Origin: Chloroflexota bacterium
GTDB taxonomy: Bacteria > Chloroflexota > Anaerolineae > Anaerolineales > Anaerolineaceae
Reading direction: 5' to 3'
DNA: 10,724 nucleotides
Assembly: GCA_023434145.1 (NCBI GenBank)
Contig: JAEYTI010000262.1
Location: 1-10,724 of the forward strand
The notes beneath the pieces were generated by a model. The model did not search any database. It saw only the letters and a program-made list of their open reading frames with translations, and was not told the origin of the DNA. How positions within the stretch are numbered: the stretch's first letter is position 1; every line of letters begins with the position of its first letter. Below are positions 1 through 7,001 of the stretch, one piece after another. The position numbers and the translations under genes were made by a program.

Positions 1-3000
1 TACTCGCAGGCAAAACCCTTAACCGAGGCGCGCGTGCCTACCGAGCCTTGCGAGTCGTCCACCGGCGGGGAAATTTCGCCGCCCAGGATCACGTCCGCGC
101 CGGACAGGCGGATGCACGCGCGCGAGTCGGCCTCGCCCTGCACGATCAGCACGCCGCCCTGCGCCCCATAGGCAAAGCTCTTGCCCACCGAGCCGTCGAT
201 GCGGAAGCCGTCGTGGTTTAGGCCCTTCATTACCGCCACGCGCCCGCCCGATGCGCCTTTTGCAACACCATCTTGCGCGCCGCCCTCGATCAAAATATCG
301 ATCTTGTCGGTGTTCCACGCGGCAAAACCATTCCCGGCGATGGAGGATGGGCCAAAACGCAGGTGGATCACATTGGCACGGTCGCGATGCGCGGGATTGC
401 GGGCCAGCTCACCGGCAAGGTATGATCCGAGCGCGCGGTCGAAGGCCATTACCTCGTCCTGGTAGGTCACTTCGTCGTCAGCATCCGAGAGGATGTTGAG
501 CACCAGTTCGCTGAGCATGCGGGTGAGCGTATTGCGCGGGCGAGTCAGCAGCCGCCCTACGCCCGGTTCTGGGGCGGGACGCGGGCGCAGGGGTACGCTG
601 GCGAACATAGGCGCGAGATCGACTTTCTCGCGCAGGCTCACCTGCTCCAGCAGGTCCGCGCGGCCCACCAAGTCTTGCAGTCGGGTTGCCCCCGCCTGAG
701 CTGTCAGGCGGCGCAGTTCCTCGCCCATGCCCTGGAATAAGCGTACGATCTGCTGCGCGCCGTTGTCGAACACCAGCGGGGTGAAGGCCTTGAGGCCCTT
801 CTCTTTGGCTTCTTCCACCGAATTGATGTGCGTGGCGATGCCCACGTGGCAGGTACCCGCATTGCACTGGCGGCAGATGGTGCAGCCGAGCGCCACCATT
901 GCCATGGTCGCGAAGCCAACCCGGTTCGCGCCCAGCAGGATCATTTTGAAGGCGTCTTCGGCGGTTTTCATGCCGCCGTCGCACCACAGCTCTACCTTGT
1001 GGCGAATGCCCGACTCGACCAGCGCCCGGTGCGCCTGGATGATACCGATCTCGGCGGGCAGGCCCACGAACTGGAGCGCGTGCTTGCGCGCCGCGCCCGT
1101 GCCGCCGTCGTAGCCGGAGAGATTGATGATATCCGCGCCAGCCTTGGCGATGCCCACGGCGATCACGCCGATATTGGGCACAACCGGGCATTTGACCGAG
1201 ATCTTGGCGCCGGGGTTGACGTTCTTCAGCTCCTCGATGAGCTGCGCCAGGTCTTCAATCGAGTAGAGGTCGTGGTTGTTGGAAGGGGAGAGCAGGGTGA
1301 CGAAGGGTGTGGTGCGCCGCGCCTGGGCTACCTTGGGCGTCACCTTGTATCCGGGCAGCATGCCGCCCTCGCCGGGCTTTGCGCCTTGCCCGATCTTGAT
1401 TTCCAAAATCGATGCGGAGTTGAGGAATTCGGCGTTCACGCCAAAGCGCCCCGAAGCTACCTGCTGCCCGCGGTTCTTGCGGTAAATGCCCATCAACTCG
1501 GGCAGCTCGCCGCCTTCGCCGTTGATGCAAATGATGTTGAGTGCCGACGCGGCTTTGATATAGGCATGAAACGACGTCTCGCCCTGCGAGCCGTACGACA
1601 TCGCGCCAATCACAAAGGGCAGATCATATTCTCCGACGCGGATATCGGTTTGCGATGCTGTTTCTGCATCAACGGGCGCATCTGCCGTCTTGATTCCAAG
1701 CACGTGCCGCAGCGCCACCGGGCTATCGGTGGAAAGCTGCTTGAAGGCTGCCATGAGCGCGTCGTAGCCGATCTCGCCGCGCACAAACTGCGTGACCTTC
1801 TTGAAGAAGCGCGGGTAGAACCGCTCTACCCGCGGCAGGTGGGGGGATGTACCCTCTCCGCGCAGAATCGCGGCGCGAGCGTCGGCTTCCTGGTCCAAAA
1901 TGGCCCAGCTCAACCCGGAGTCTTCCGAGCCGAAGAAGTTGGCACAGCCGAGCACGTCTGCAACCGATGGGGCCAGCCCAATCGAGGCGCACACGCGCCC
2001 ATATCCGCGCAGTTCGTGGCAGCCCATGGTGGAGATCACTTTCTCCAGTTCGCCGGTGAGGGTTTTGAGCAGCGCCGCCTGTACTTCCTCCTGCTGTTCT
2101 ACATCAATCAGGCTGCCGGTATGCGCTTTGAGTGCAACGCCGAGCAGCGCGTAAGGGTTGGCTGCGTCCGCGCCAAAACCAAACAGCATCGCCAGGTCGT
2201 GCAGGGTGCGCAGGCTCGCCGAGCGGACCACGATCCCCGCCCGGCGGCGCAGCCCGCGCTCCCGCAACGCCCGGTCGACGGCCGCCGCGGCGAGATGCGG
2301 ATCGAGCCAGCCAGCCGCCGCTTCAAAGTCATCCAGTACGATACACTGCACGCCATCGCTGGCTGCCTGAACCGCTGCCGCCTGAAGCCGCTCTACCGTG
2401 CCGCGCGTATCTTCGCCATCTAGCAAACCGAGCGTAAGAAAGGCCGTCCGGTCACCAAAGGTTGCCAGAAGCTGCTCAATGCTGAGCGTGCCCATGCGTT
2501 GCGCGGCTTCGCTGGCTGCCTCCGCGCTGCCAAGCGCCGGATGCCCGCCGGTGAGCAGTGGGGTGGCAAGCTCTACCAGCAAATCACCCTCTGCCGCGGG
2601 CTGGCCCACTGTCGGGCGCGCTCCAACCAGCACGCTGGTCGAAAATGCCTCGCTTTCGCGCTGATGGTCGATGGCCGGGTTGGTCACCACCGCTACAGTT
2701 TCTTTCAGATAGTCGGCTACGTTCACACGTGCTTTGCTCAATACCGCCAGCGGGCCGTCATAGCCCAGCGAGCCGACCGGCGCCTTGCCTTCTGCCAGCA
2801 AGTCATCCAGGTCGGTGATGTGATCGCGCTGCCAGCCCGCCGCCTGGAGCAGTTTGTTCTCCAATTCCGCGTGGGCAGATTGCCAGGGCAGAGGGCTTGG
2901 CTGGGCGGTTCGGGCGTGCAGGTCCGGTGAACCGGCAGGCTCGGGCGAGTCCTGAACCAGTACCTGCGCGAACGGTGAGAGCAGCGGGTCAGCCGCCAGT

Positions 3001-4337
3001 CCCGGTAAAGCAGTGTTCGGGATCGTGCCAAATGGGCCGCTGCTGTTCTCCCAACGCTCCCAGGGCAACCCGGACAACCGTGCTCCCGCGCGCTGTTGTA
3101 CCTGCGCCACCACGTGACGGCGGATCTGCGCGTGATCGAGCACAGTCACACCGTTGCCGTGGTCGACGATGAGGGCCATCTTCTCGCCAGGGGCCAGTGC
3201 GCGGGTGTCGGTGGTGCGGTTGTCAAACAGGATCGCGCCCCGTTCCGAGGAGAAGATCAGCTCTTTCTCGGTCTCTACGTACCACAGCGGGCGAAGTCCC
3301 AGCGCGTCCACGCTGGCGACTGACATGTTGCCAAAGCGGGCGATGACACCCGCCGGGCCTTGCGCATAAGGGCCAAAGGCCTGGCGAATTTGCGTATAAG
3401 CCGGGCGCATTTCGGCTGGCATCTGCCCCAGCTCGTGCGGAACCGGCGGGAAGATCATCTCCATCGCTTCGATCAGGTCCAGGCCGTGCTCCACACACAG
3501 CGTTTGCAGGGTGCGGTCCACATTTTGCGAGTCGGAGCCGTTCTCCGGCAGCGCTGCGCCGATCTGCTCGGCCTCTTCGATAAAGCGGCTGATGGTATTG
3601 ATCTCGCCGTTGTGCCCCACCAGGGCGAAAGGCTGGGCGCGCTCGAAGGTGGAGATGGTGTTGGTCGAGTAGCGCGCATGGCACAGTGCCATCGACGTGT
3701 CGTAGATGCGGTCGGTCAGGTCGGGGTAGTAGCGGGCGAGGGTCTCCACCGATCCGCGGATCTTGTAAATCACTGTGTGAGAAGAGAGCGATGCAAAATG
3801 AATGGGGTAATTTGCCTCCAGATGTGTTTGGAGGTTCAGCAGGCGCTTTTCCAGGTCGGGCTCTTCGCTGTGCCCGGCAAGCTGCCAGAACACTGGCGGG
3901 TTGATGCGTGCGTTCTGCCCGAGCACGTTATCGCGCACGCGCCCGGTTTGCGCGATCAGCAGGTTCAGCCCGGCCTCGTTGAAGCGCCGGTTCAGCTCGT
4001 CCAGCAGCAGCGAAACGTCAAAGGTCTTGGGTACAAACAGGTGCCCGACCCAAAAGCCGGGGCGGGTTGCCAGCGAGCTGCGCAGGTTGGCCTGGCTGAG
4101 CTTGCGCGCCCATAATTGGCGCGGGATATCGGTTTGCACGCCTGCGCCATCGCCTTCACCATCGACGAAGCCGGTGCGGTGACCCATCTGGGCCAGCGCC
4201 GCCAGTGAGCGCTTGAGCGTTCCAAACGTGCTCTCACCGCCCTTGCGGACGCTGAGGTATATTGCGCAGGAGTCGTGTTCCAACCCGTAAGGGGCATCCG
4301 GCAGTGCATTACTCTGGATAGGGGGGATGCTGTTCAT
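1..4337 (-). CDS. gltB: Glutamate synthase large subunit (GOGAT alpha chain), 3' end cut by window edge
   Basis: This enzyme makes two glutamates from glutamine and 2-oxoglutarate in the cytoplasm, using FMN and a 3Fe-4S cluster. The reading frame starts at ATG 4337 and stays open to the window edge, giving 1445 codons. Family length is about 1500, so a short C-terminal piece is missing. An amidotransferase domain begins at Cys24 (context HDSCAIY), which implies removal of a 23-residue propeptide. It continues through MGHRTG, EGDGAG, CHARYSTNT and HNGEINT. The FMN/synthase domain shows MSYGSQGETS, IGQGAKPGEGG (about 982-992) and SGYDGGTGAA (about 1076). The cluster cysteines are Cys1152, Cys1158 and Cys1163, with an additional Cys1155. 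The C-terminal beta-helix domain shows EGGAQDGVAKGASGG and DGSVGKSFAYGAQGG. CAIY replaces the common CGVG after the catalytic cysteine, so this is a divergent subfamily. The frame was checked at several anchors and no break was seen. The gene has its own promoter and leader. A small-subunit gene (gltD), if present, would lie outside the window. Confidence 0.95.
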   Translation of the reverse strand, partial: MNSIPPIQSNALPDAPYGLEHDSCAIYLSVRKGGESTFGTLKRSLAALAQMGHRTGFVDGEGDGAGVQTDIPRQLWARKLSQANLRSSLATRPGFWVGHLFVPKTFDVSLLLDELNRRFNEAGLNLLIAQTGRVRDNVLGQNARINPPVFWQLAGHSEEPDLEKRLLNLQTHLEANYPIHFASLSSHTVIYKIRGSVETLARYYPDLTDRIYDTSMALCHARYSTNTISTFERAQPFALVGHNGEINTISRFIEEAEQIGAALPENGSDSQNVDRTLQTLCVEHGLDLIEAMEMIFPPVPHELGQMPAEMRPAYTQIRQAFGPYAQGPAGVIARFGNMSVASVDALGLRPLWYVETEKELIFSSERGAILFDNRTTDTRALAPGEKMALIVDHGNGVTVLDHAQIRRHVVAQVQQRAGARLSGLPWERWENSSGPFGTIPNTALPGLAADPLLSPFAQVLVQDSPEPAGSPDLHARTAQPSPLPWQSAHAELENKLLQAAGWQRDHITDLDDLLAEGKAPVGSLGYDGPLAVLSKARVNVADYLKETVAVVTNPAIDHQRESEAFSTSVLVGARPTVGQPAAEGDLLVELATPLLTGGHPALGSAEAASEAAQRMGTLSIEQLLATFGDRTAFLTLGLLDGEDTRGTVERLQAAAVQAASDGVQCIVLDDFEAAAGWLDPHLAAAAVDRALRERGLRRRAGIVVRSASLRTLHDLAMLFGFGADAANPYALLGVALKAHTGSLIDVEQQEEVQAALLKTLTGELEKVISTMGCHELRGYGRVCASIGLAPSVADVLGCANFFGSEDSGLSWAILDQEADARAAILRGEGTSPHLPRVERFYPRFFKKVTQFVRGEIGYDALMAAFKQLSTDSPVALRHVLGIKTADAPVDAETASQTDIRVGEYDLPFVIGAMSYGSQGETSFHAYIKAASALNIICINGEGGELPELMGIYRKNRGQQVASGRFGVNAEFLNSASILEIKIGQGAKPGEGGMLPGYKVTPKVAQARRTTPFVTLLSPSNNHDLYSIEDLAQLIEELKNVNPGAKISVKCPVVPNIGVIAVGIAKAGADIINLSGYDGGTGAARKHALQFVGLPAEIGIIQAHRALVESGIRHKVELWCDGGMKTAEDAFKMILLGANRVGFATMAMVALGCTICRQCNAGTCHVGIATHINSVEEAKEKGLKAFTPLVFDNGAQQIVRLFQGMGEELRRLTAQAGATRLQDLVGRADLLEQVSLREKVDLAPMFASVPLRPRPAPEPGVGRLLTRPRNTLTRMLSELVLNILSDADDEVTYQDEVMAFDRALGSYLAGELARNPAHRDRANVIHLRFGPSSIAGNGFAAWNTDKIDILIEGGAQDGVAKGASGGRVAVMKGLNHDGFRIDGSVGKSFAYGAQGGVLIVQGEADSRACIRLSGADVILGGEISPPVDDSQGSVGTRASVKGFACE

Positions 4338-4341
4338 GCTT

Positions 4342-4347
4342 ACCTCC
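4342..4347 (-). promoter_or_regulatory. Shine-Dalgarno sequence of gltB
   Basis: The minus strand reads GGAGGT followed by AAGC and the ATG at 4337. This is a near-perfect ribosome binding site at normal spacing and it fixes the gltB start, which lies just before the conserved HDSC amidotransferase N-terminus. Confidence 0.85.
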
Positions 4348-4354
4348 ACTAAGA

Positions 4355-4376
4355 TGCGGCGCGGCGAACAACCGCA
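4355..4376 (-). other. Small GC-rich hairpin just upstream of the gltB ribosome binding site
   Basis: The minus strand can pair TGCGG with CCGCA across a 12-nt loop, or alternatively GCGG with CCGC across a 7-nt loop. It ends about 7 nt before the GGAGGT. No sequence complementary to the Shine-Dalgarno was found in the leader, so a simple sequestration switch is not supported. The structure may be incidental in GC-rich DNA. Confidence 0.3.
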
Positions 4377-4393
4377 GGCCGTAGATAATAGCG

Positions 4394-4442
4394 ATCCAAC
4401 AGCCCTTTTCTGCAGATCGTGGCAGAAATCGAGCTGTTGGAT
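4394..4442 (-). promoter_or_regulatory. 49-nt interrupted stem-loop at the 5' end of the gltB leader
   Basis: On the minus strand the arms are ATCCAACAGCTC and GGGCTGTTGGAT, giving 12 pairs of which one is T-G. Inside them is a second stem of 7 pairs, TTTCTGC with GCAGAAA, around an 8-nt loop CACGATCT. The two stems are separated by a GA/A internal loop. The structure begins within a few nucleotides of the transcription start predicted from the promoter at 4453-4481. No U-tract follows, so it is not an intrinsic terminator. Possible roles are mRNA 5'-end stabilisation, a protein-binding RNA element, or a DNA operator just downstream of the start site. I do not recognise a known riboswitch class. 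Confidence 0.6.
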
Positions 4443-4452
4443 TTAAGTAAGC

Positions 4453-4481
4453 ATTATAGAGAAAAAGTTGCCGGAAATCAA
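4453..4481 (-). promoter_or_regulatory. Sigma-70-type promoter for gltB
   Basis: The minus strand shows a -35 box TTGATT (4476-4481), a 17-nt spacer and a perfect -10 box TATAAT (4453-4458). The expected start site is near 4446, which gives a leader of roughly 108 nt before the gltB ATG. The promoter lies in the 176-bp gap after the sulfurtransferase gene. No convincing intrinsic terminator was seen between that gene and this promoter, so some read-through from upstream is possible. Confidence 0.8.
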
Positions 4482-4513
4482 CTAGTCAGATGGATATTGT
4501 TCCGAATCCGACA

Positions 4514-5356
4514 TTATTCTTTCGAAATTGGCCTTTTTCCGTCACGAATCCACTCGCTCCACGATCCGGGATAGAGTTTCCCTCCGGGGAGCCCGGCAAT
4601 CTCCATTGCCAGCAGATGGTGTACTGCGGTGACACCGGAACCACAATAGACGACAGCATTTTCTGGCGGCGCGCCGTTGAGCAGGTCGGTAAACTGGGAG
4701 CGGAGTGTCTCTGGGGGCATGAAAACACCTCCGGGCGAAAGATTCAGGCCATAGAAGCGGTTGATCGCGCCTGGAATGTGCCCCGCTACAGGGTCAATGG
4801 TTTCGTTTTCGCCGCGGAAGCGTTCGGCAGATCGGGCGTCAATCAAGCGATACGCCGGGTCCTGGCGAATACGATCAACTTCTTCAACCGGGGCCATCAT
4901 GCTCCAGTCAGGTGCAGGAGTGAAGCGGGTAGGTAAGTTGTTTTCGATGCCGGACTCAGTGGGTTTTCCTTCGTGTAGCCACTTGGGGAAGCCGCCATCC
5001 AGCACAGCGACAGCCCGATGCCCGAGGAAGCGAAGGTGCCACCAGAGCCGGGCAGCGTACGATCCACCGGCTGCGTCATAGACGACCACCTGAGTATCGT
5101 CGCCGATGCCCCAGCTTCCCAGGCGTTCAGCCATAAAGTCTGGGGTGGGCAGGGGGTGCCGCCCGGTCTGCTCGGTGACCGGCGCTGCCAGGTCTTTATC
5201 TAGATGTGCATAGACAGCGCCGGGAATGTGCGCCTTCTGATATTCCTCGAATCCCCATTCCTTCCGCGCCAGATCAAAGCGCATGTCGATGATTACCCAA
5301 CCCGGCTTGCCCAGGTTTGCCGCCAGTTCTTCGGTTGAAATGATGGTCGTTTTCAT
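4514..5356 (-). CDS. sseA: Two-domain rhodanese: thiosulfate/3-mercaptopyruvate sulfurtransferase
   Basis: This 280-residue protein has the normal length and tandem rhodanese layout of the sulfurtransferase family. The inactive N-terminal domain (about 5-130) has LARKEWGFEEYQKAHIPGA and WWHLRFLGHRAVAVLDGG. The C-terminal domain (about 155-275) has RLIDARSAERFRG, AGHIPGA and the active-site loop CGSGVTA with Cys238. In characterised enzymes a CGSGVT loop marks 3-mercaptopyruvate sulfurtransferases, whereas rhodaneses carry CRKGVT. The likely reaction is therefore transfer of sulfur from 3-mercaptopyruvate to a thiophilic acceptor, releasing pyruvate. No signal peptide is visible, so it is probably cytoplasmic. 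The ATG overlaps the pyk stop as ATGA (5353-5356). The sequence upstream has only a weak GAG at poor distance, which fits translation by coupling to pyk. Sulfur donor preference cannot be settled from sequence alone. Confidence 0.92.
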   Translation of the reverse strand: MKTTIISTEELAANLGKPGWVIIDMRFDLARKEWGFEEYQKAHIPGAVYAHLDKDLAAPVTEQTGRHPLPTPDFMAERLGSWGIGDDTQVVVYDAAGGSYAARLWWHLRFLGHRAVAVLDGGFPKWLHEGKPTESGIENNLPTRFTPAPDWSMMAPVEEVDRIRQDPAYRLIDARSAERFRGENETIDPVAGHIPGAINRFYGLNLSPGGVFMPPETLRSQFTDLLNGAPPENAVVYCGSGVTAVHHLLAMEIAGLPGGKLYPGSWSEWIRDGKRPISKE

Positions 5357-6831
5357 AGGGAAAAACTCGATCCAATTGTGTAGAGCAGGCAGAAGTTCGG
5401 CTCGCGCATAGCGCCTACGGGGAAGCCGCTGATCATTACCACTTGCTGGCCTTGCTGTAAGTTCGATGATGCCATAATGGCTGTTTCCACGTGCGCCAGC
5501 ATGGTTTCCACGGTGGTCGCAAACGGCACCAAGTAAGGCCACGTGCCCCAGTACAGGCCCATGCGCTGGTAGGTGGTTCGCTCAGGGGTGAAGGCCAAGA
5601 CAGGTACGCCAGGGCGCACTTTGGACATATACAATGCTGTGCGACCGCTTTCTGTGAACACGGCAACCCCTGCCACGTCGCGGTCTTGCGCCAACTCGCG
5701 CGCCGCCAGGGTGAGCGAGAGCGCGTCAGACTGCGACGCCACGTCATCGGGCAGTTGCGCCCGGTGTCCCCAGCGTTCATACTGCGCTTCGGCCTGCCGC
5801 ACGATCTTGTCCATCATCGTTACGCTTTCCACCGGATACTTGCCGGCCGCTGTCTCGCCGGAGAGCATCACCGCGTCGGTGCCGTCGAAGATGGCATTGG
5901 CAACATCCGAGGCCTCAGCACGCGTGGGGCGCGGGTTGACGATCATCGAGTCAAGCATCTGCGTGGCGGTGATAACGATCTTGGCGTGGCGGTTGGCCAT
6001 CTCGATCATCTCTTTCTGCACGGTCGGCACCTTCTCGGGCGACATTTCTATGCCCAAATCGCCGCGCGCCACCATCACACCGTCGGTGGCGTGCATAATC
6101 TCGTGCAGGTTGTCTACCGCCTCGGGCAGCTCGATTTTCGCAATGATGGGTGTCTGTGCTGCCAGCGGCGAGACCCCACGGGCAAACTCGCGGATTGCCT
6201 CGCGCACCACCTCCACGTCTTTGCCGTTGCGAACAAATGAAATGGCAACCGCATCCACGCCGGAGCGGATGCCAAACTCCAGGTCGGCGCGATCTTTCTC
6301 AGTGAAGCCGGGGATATCCAGATTGGCGCGGGGCAGATTGACGCCCTTGTGCGACTTGAGCATCCCGCCGAGAACCACCCTGGCTTCGACCAGGTCGGTG
6401 TCTACGTTGGTGACTTCGATCTCCAGCGCGCCGTCGTCCATCATAATGCGGTTGCCCGGCTTGACGGCCTTTTCCAGGTTTGGTACATCGAACGGAATGA
6501 TATCGACCCCGGCGTAGCGCTCGTTCTGCCTGGCTCCTTCTGGGTTGGAGGAGAGGACGATCGTTTCACCCGTGGCAATCTCTACCGCTCCGCCGGGCAG
6601 GTTTCCCACCCGCAGCTTGGGTCCCTGCAAATCTTGCAGAATGGTGATGGGTTTGTTCAGCTCCTCCGAAAGTTCGCGGATCAACTGGATTTGCGCGGCA
6701 TGGGTTTCATGGGTGCCGTGTGAGAAGTTCAGCCGTGCCACATCCATCCCCGCGCGGATCAGCCGGGTAAGGACTTCGCGATCCTGGCTGGCCGGGCCGA
6801 TGGTCGCCACGATCTTTGCCATTCGGTTCAT
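5353..6831 (-). CDS. pyk: Pyruvate kinase
   Basis: This enzyme converts phosphoenolpyruvate and ADP to pyruvate and ATP, the last step of glycolysis. The protein has 492 residues and lacks the extra C-terminal PEP-utiliser domain found in Bacillus enzymes. The barrel begins with KIVATIGPAS and ARLNFSHGTHE (about 32-42), followed by LQDLQGPKLRVG. The B domain is about 75-175 and includes MMDDGALEIEV. Catalytic-core motifs are AISFVRNGKDV, AKIELPEAVDNL with Lys232, VMVARGDLGIEM, TATQMLDSM and NPRPTRAEASDVANAIFDGTDAVMLSGETA. The C-terminal domain has VAVFTESGRTALYMSK. The residue after KIE is Leu, where most family members have Asn or another polar residue. The start is chosen from MNRMAKIV because the ribosome site GGGGGTG lies 6 nt upstream. 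ATG 6834, one codon earlier, is nearly as likely. ATG 6822 and a GTG at 6840 fit less well. The stop codon overlaps the sulfurtransferase start. Confidence 0.97.
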   Translation of the reverse strand: MNRMAKIVATIGPASQDREVLTRLIRAGMDVARLNFSHGTHETHAAQIQLIRELSEELNKPITILQDLQGPKLRVGNLPGGAVEIATGETIVLSSNPEGARQNERYAGVDIIPFDVPNLEKAVKPGNRIMMDDGALEIEVTNVDTDLVEARVVLGGMLKSHKGVNLPRANLDIPGFTEKDRADLEFGIRSGVDAVAISFVRNGKDVEVVREAIREFARGVSPLAAQTPIIAKIELPEAVDNLHEIMHATDGVMVARGDLGIEMSPEKVPTVQKEMIEMANRHAKIVITATQMLDSMIVNPRPTRAEASDVANAIFDGTDAVMLSGETAAGKYPVESVTMMDKIVRQAEAQYERWGHRAQLPDDVASQSDALSLTLAARELAQDRDVAGVAVFTESGRTALYMSKVRPGVPVLAFTPERTTYQRMGLYWGTWPYLVPFATTVETMLAHVETAIMASSNLQQGQQVVMISGFPVGAMREPNFCLLYTIGSSFSL

Positions 6832-6837
6832 CATAAA

Positions 6838-6844
6838 CACCCCC
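6838..6844 (-). promoter_or_regulatory. Shine-Dalgarno sequence of pyk
   Basis: The minus strand reads GGGGGTG, then TTT, then two consecutive ATG codons (6834 and 6831). The G-run is 5 nt from the first ATG and 8 nt from the second, so either may be used. It argues against the GTG at 6840, which lies inside the site itself, and against the later ATG at 6822. Confidence 0.6.
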
Positions 6845-6855
6845 GAAAATTTTGC

Positions 6856-6892
6856 TGGTGTACTGGGGGCGTTTCACTGCCTCAATACACCA
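6856..6892 (-). other. Imperfect hairpin in the pyk leader
   Basis: The minus strand pairs TGGTGTA with TACACCA (7 bp). After a 1x1 mismatch it pairs TGAGG with CCCCA (5 pairs, one of them G-T) around an 11-nt loop. It ends about 11 nt before the pyk ribosome binding site. There is no U-tract directly after it, so it is not a clear terminator. It could be a leader structure or chance pairing. Confidence 0.4.
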
Positions 6893-6910
6893 AAAACTTC
6901 TTTCGTAAAT

Positions 6911-6990
6911 ACTCAGGGTAATTCTGTGTTTTGTGAGGGCGTTGCTGGGCAGTTCCTCACAAAACACAGAATTAGCTGACCCGACTGAGT
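6911..6990. repeat. Large inverted repeat between the CoA-transferase gene and pyk
   Basis: The core is a perfect 20-bp inverted repeat, with arms at 6919-6938 and 6955-6974 around a 16-bp loop. Each arm runs TAATTCTGTG then TTTTGTGAGG, or its complement. Outside it, ACTCAG (6911-6916) pairs with CTGAGT (6985-6990), separated from the core by 2 and 10 nt, and the outer stem gains one more pair (T6910 with A6991). The element lies about 11 to 91 nt after the CoA-transferase stop codon. No U-tract follows on either strand, so a standard intrinsic terminator is not shown. It could be a factor-dependent terminator or mRNA 3'-end stabiliser, or a small palindromic insertion element. CTTCTTT occurs on both sides (6897-6903 and 6997-7003), which could be a target duplication or chance. 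Confidence 0.8.
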
Positions 6991-7001
6991 AGTTCCCTTC
7001 T

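Noticed and set aside
828..2423. Plus-strand open frame of 531 codons opposite gltB
   Set aside because: It shares the codon register of gltB on the other strand. The predicted protein is rich in Arg, Ala and Gly with no recognisable domain, which is typical of antisense shadows in GC-rich genes.
3360..4115. Plus-strand open frame of 251 codons opposite the gltB amidotransferase domain
   Set aside because: It is an antisense shadow in the same codon register as gltB, with no recognisable motif.
4338..4450. Riboswitch or T-box in the gltB leader
   Set aside because: I see no T-box antiterminator sequence, no anti-Shine-Dalgarno pairing, no terminator with a U-tract and no recognisable glutamine riboswitch core. 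It is kept only as an unexplained stem-loop.
5491..6517. Two overlapping plus-strand open frames (249 and 314 codons) opposite pyk
   Set aside because: Both lie wholly inside the pyruvate kinase gene, overlap each other in different frames and show no domain.
6855..6920. Promoter for pyk (TTTACG, 16 nt, TATTGA on the minus strand)
   Set aside because: Both boxes match the consensus poorly (about 4/6 and 3/6) and I cannot distinguish this from chance.
6911..6990. Integron attC site or CRISPR-like repeat
   Set aside because: There is only one copy, no conserved attC core motifs (RYYYAAC/GTTRRRY) were found in the right places, and there is no integrase or cas gene nearby.
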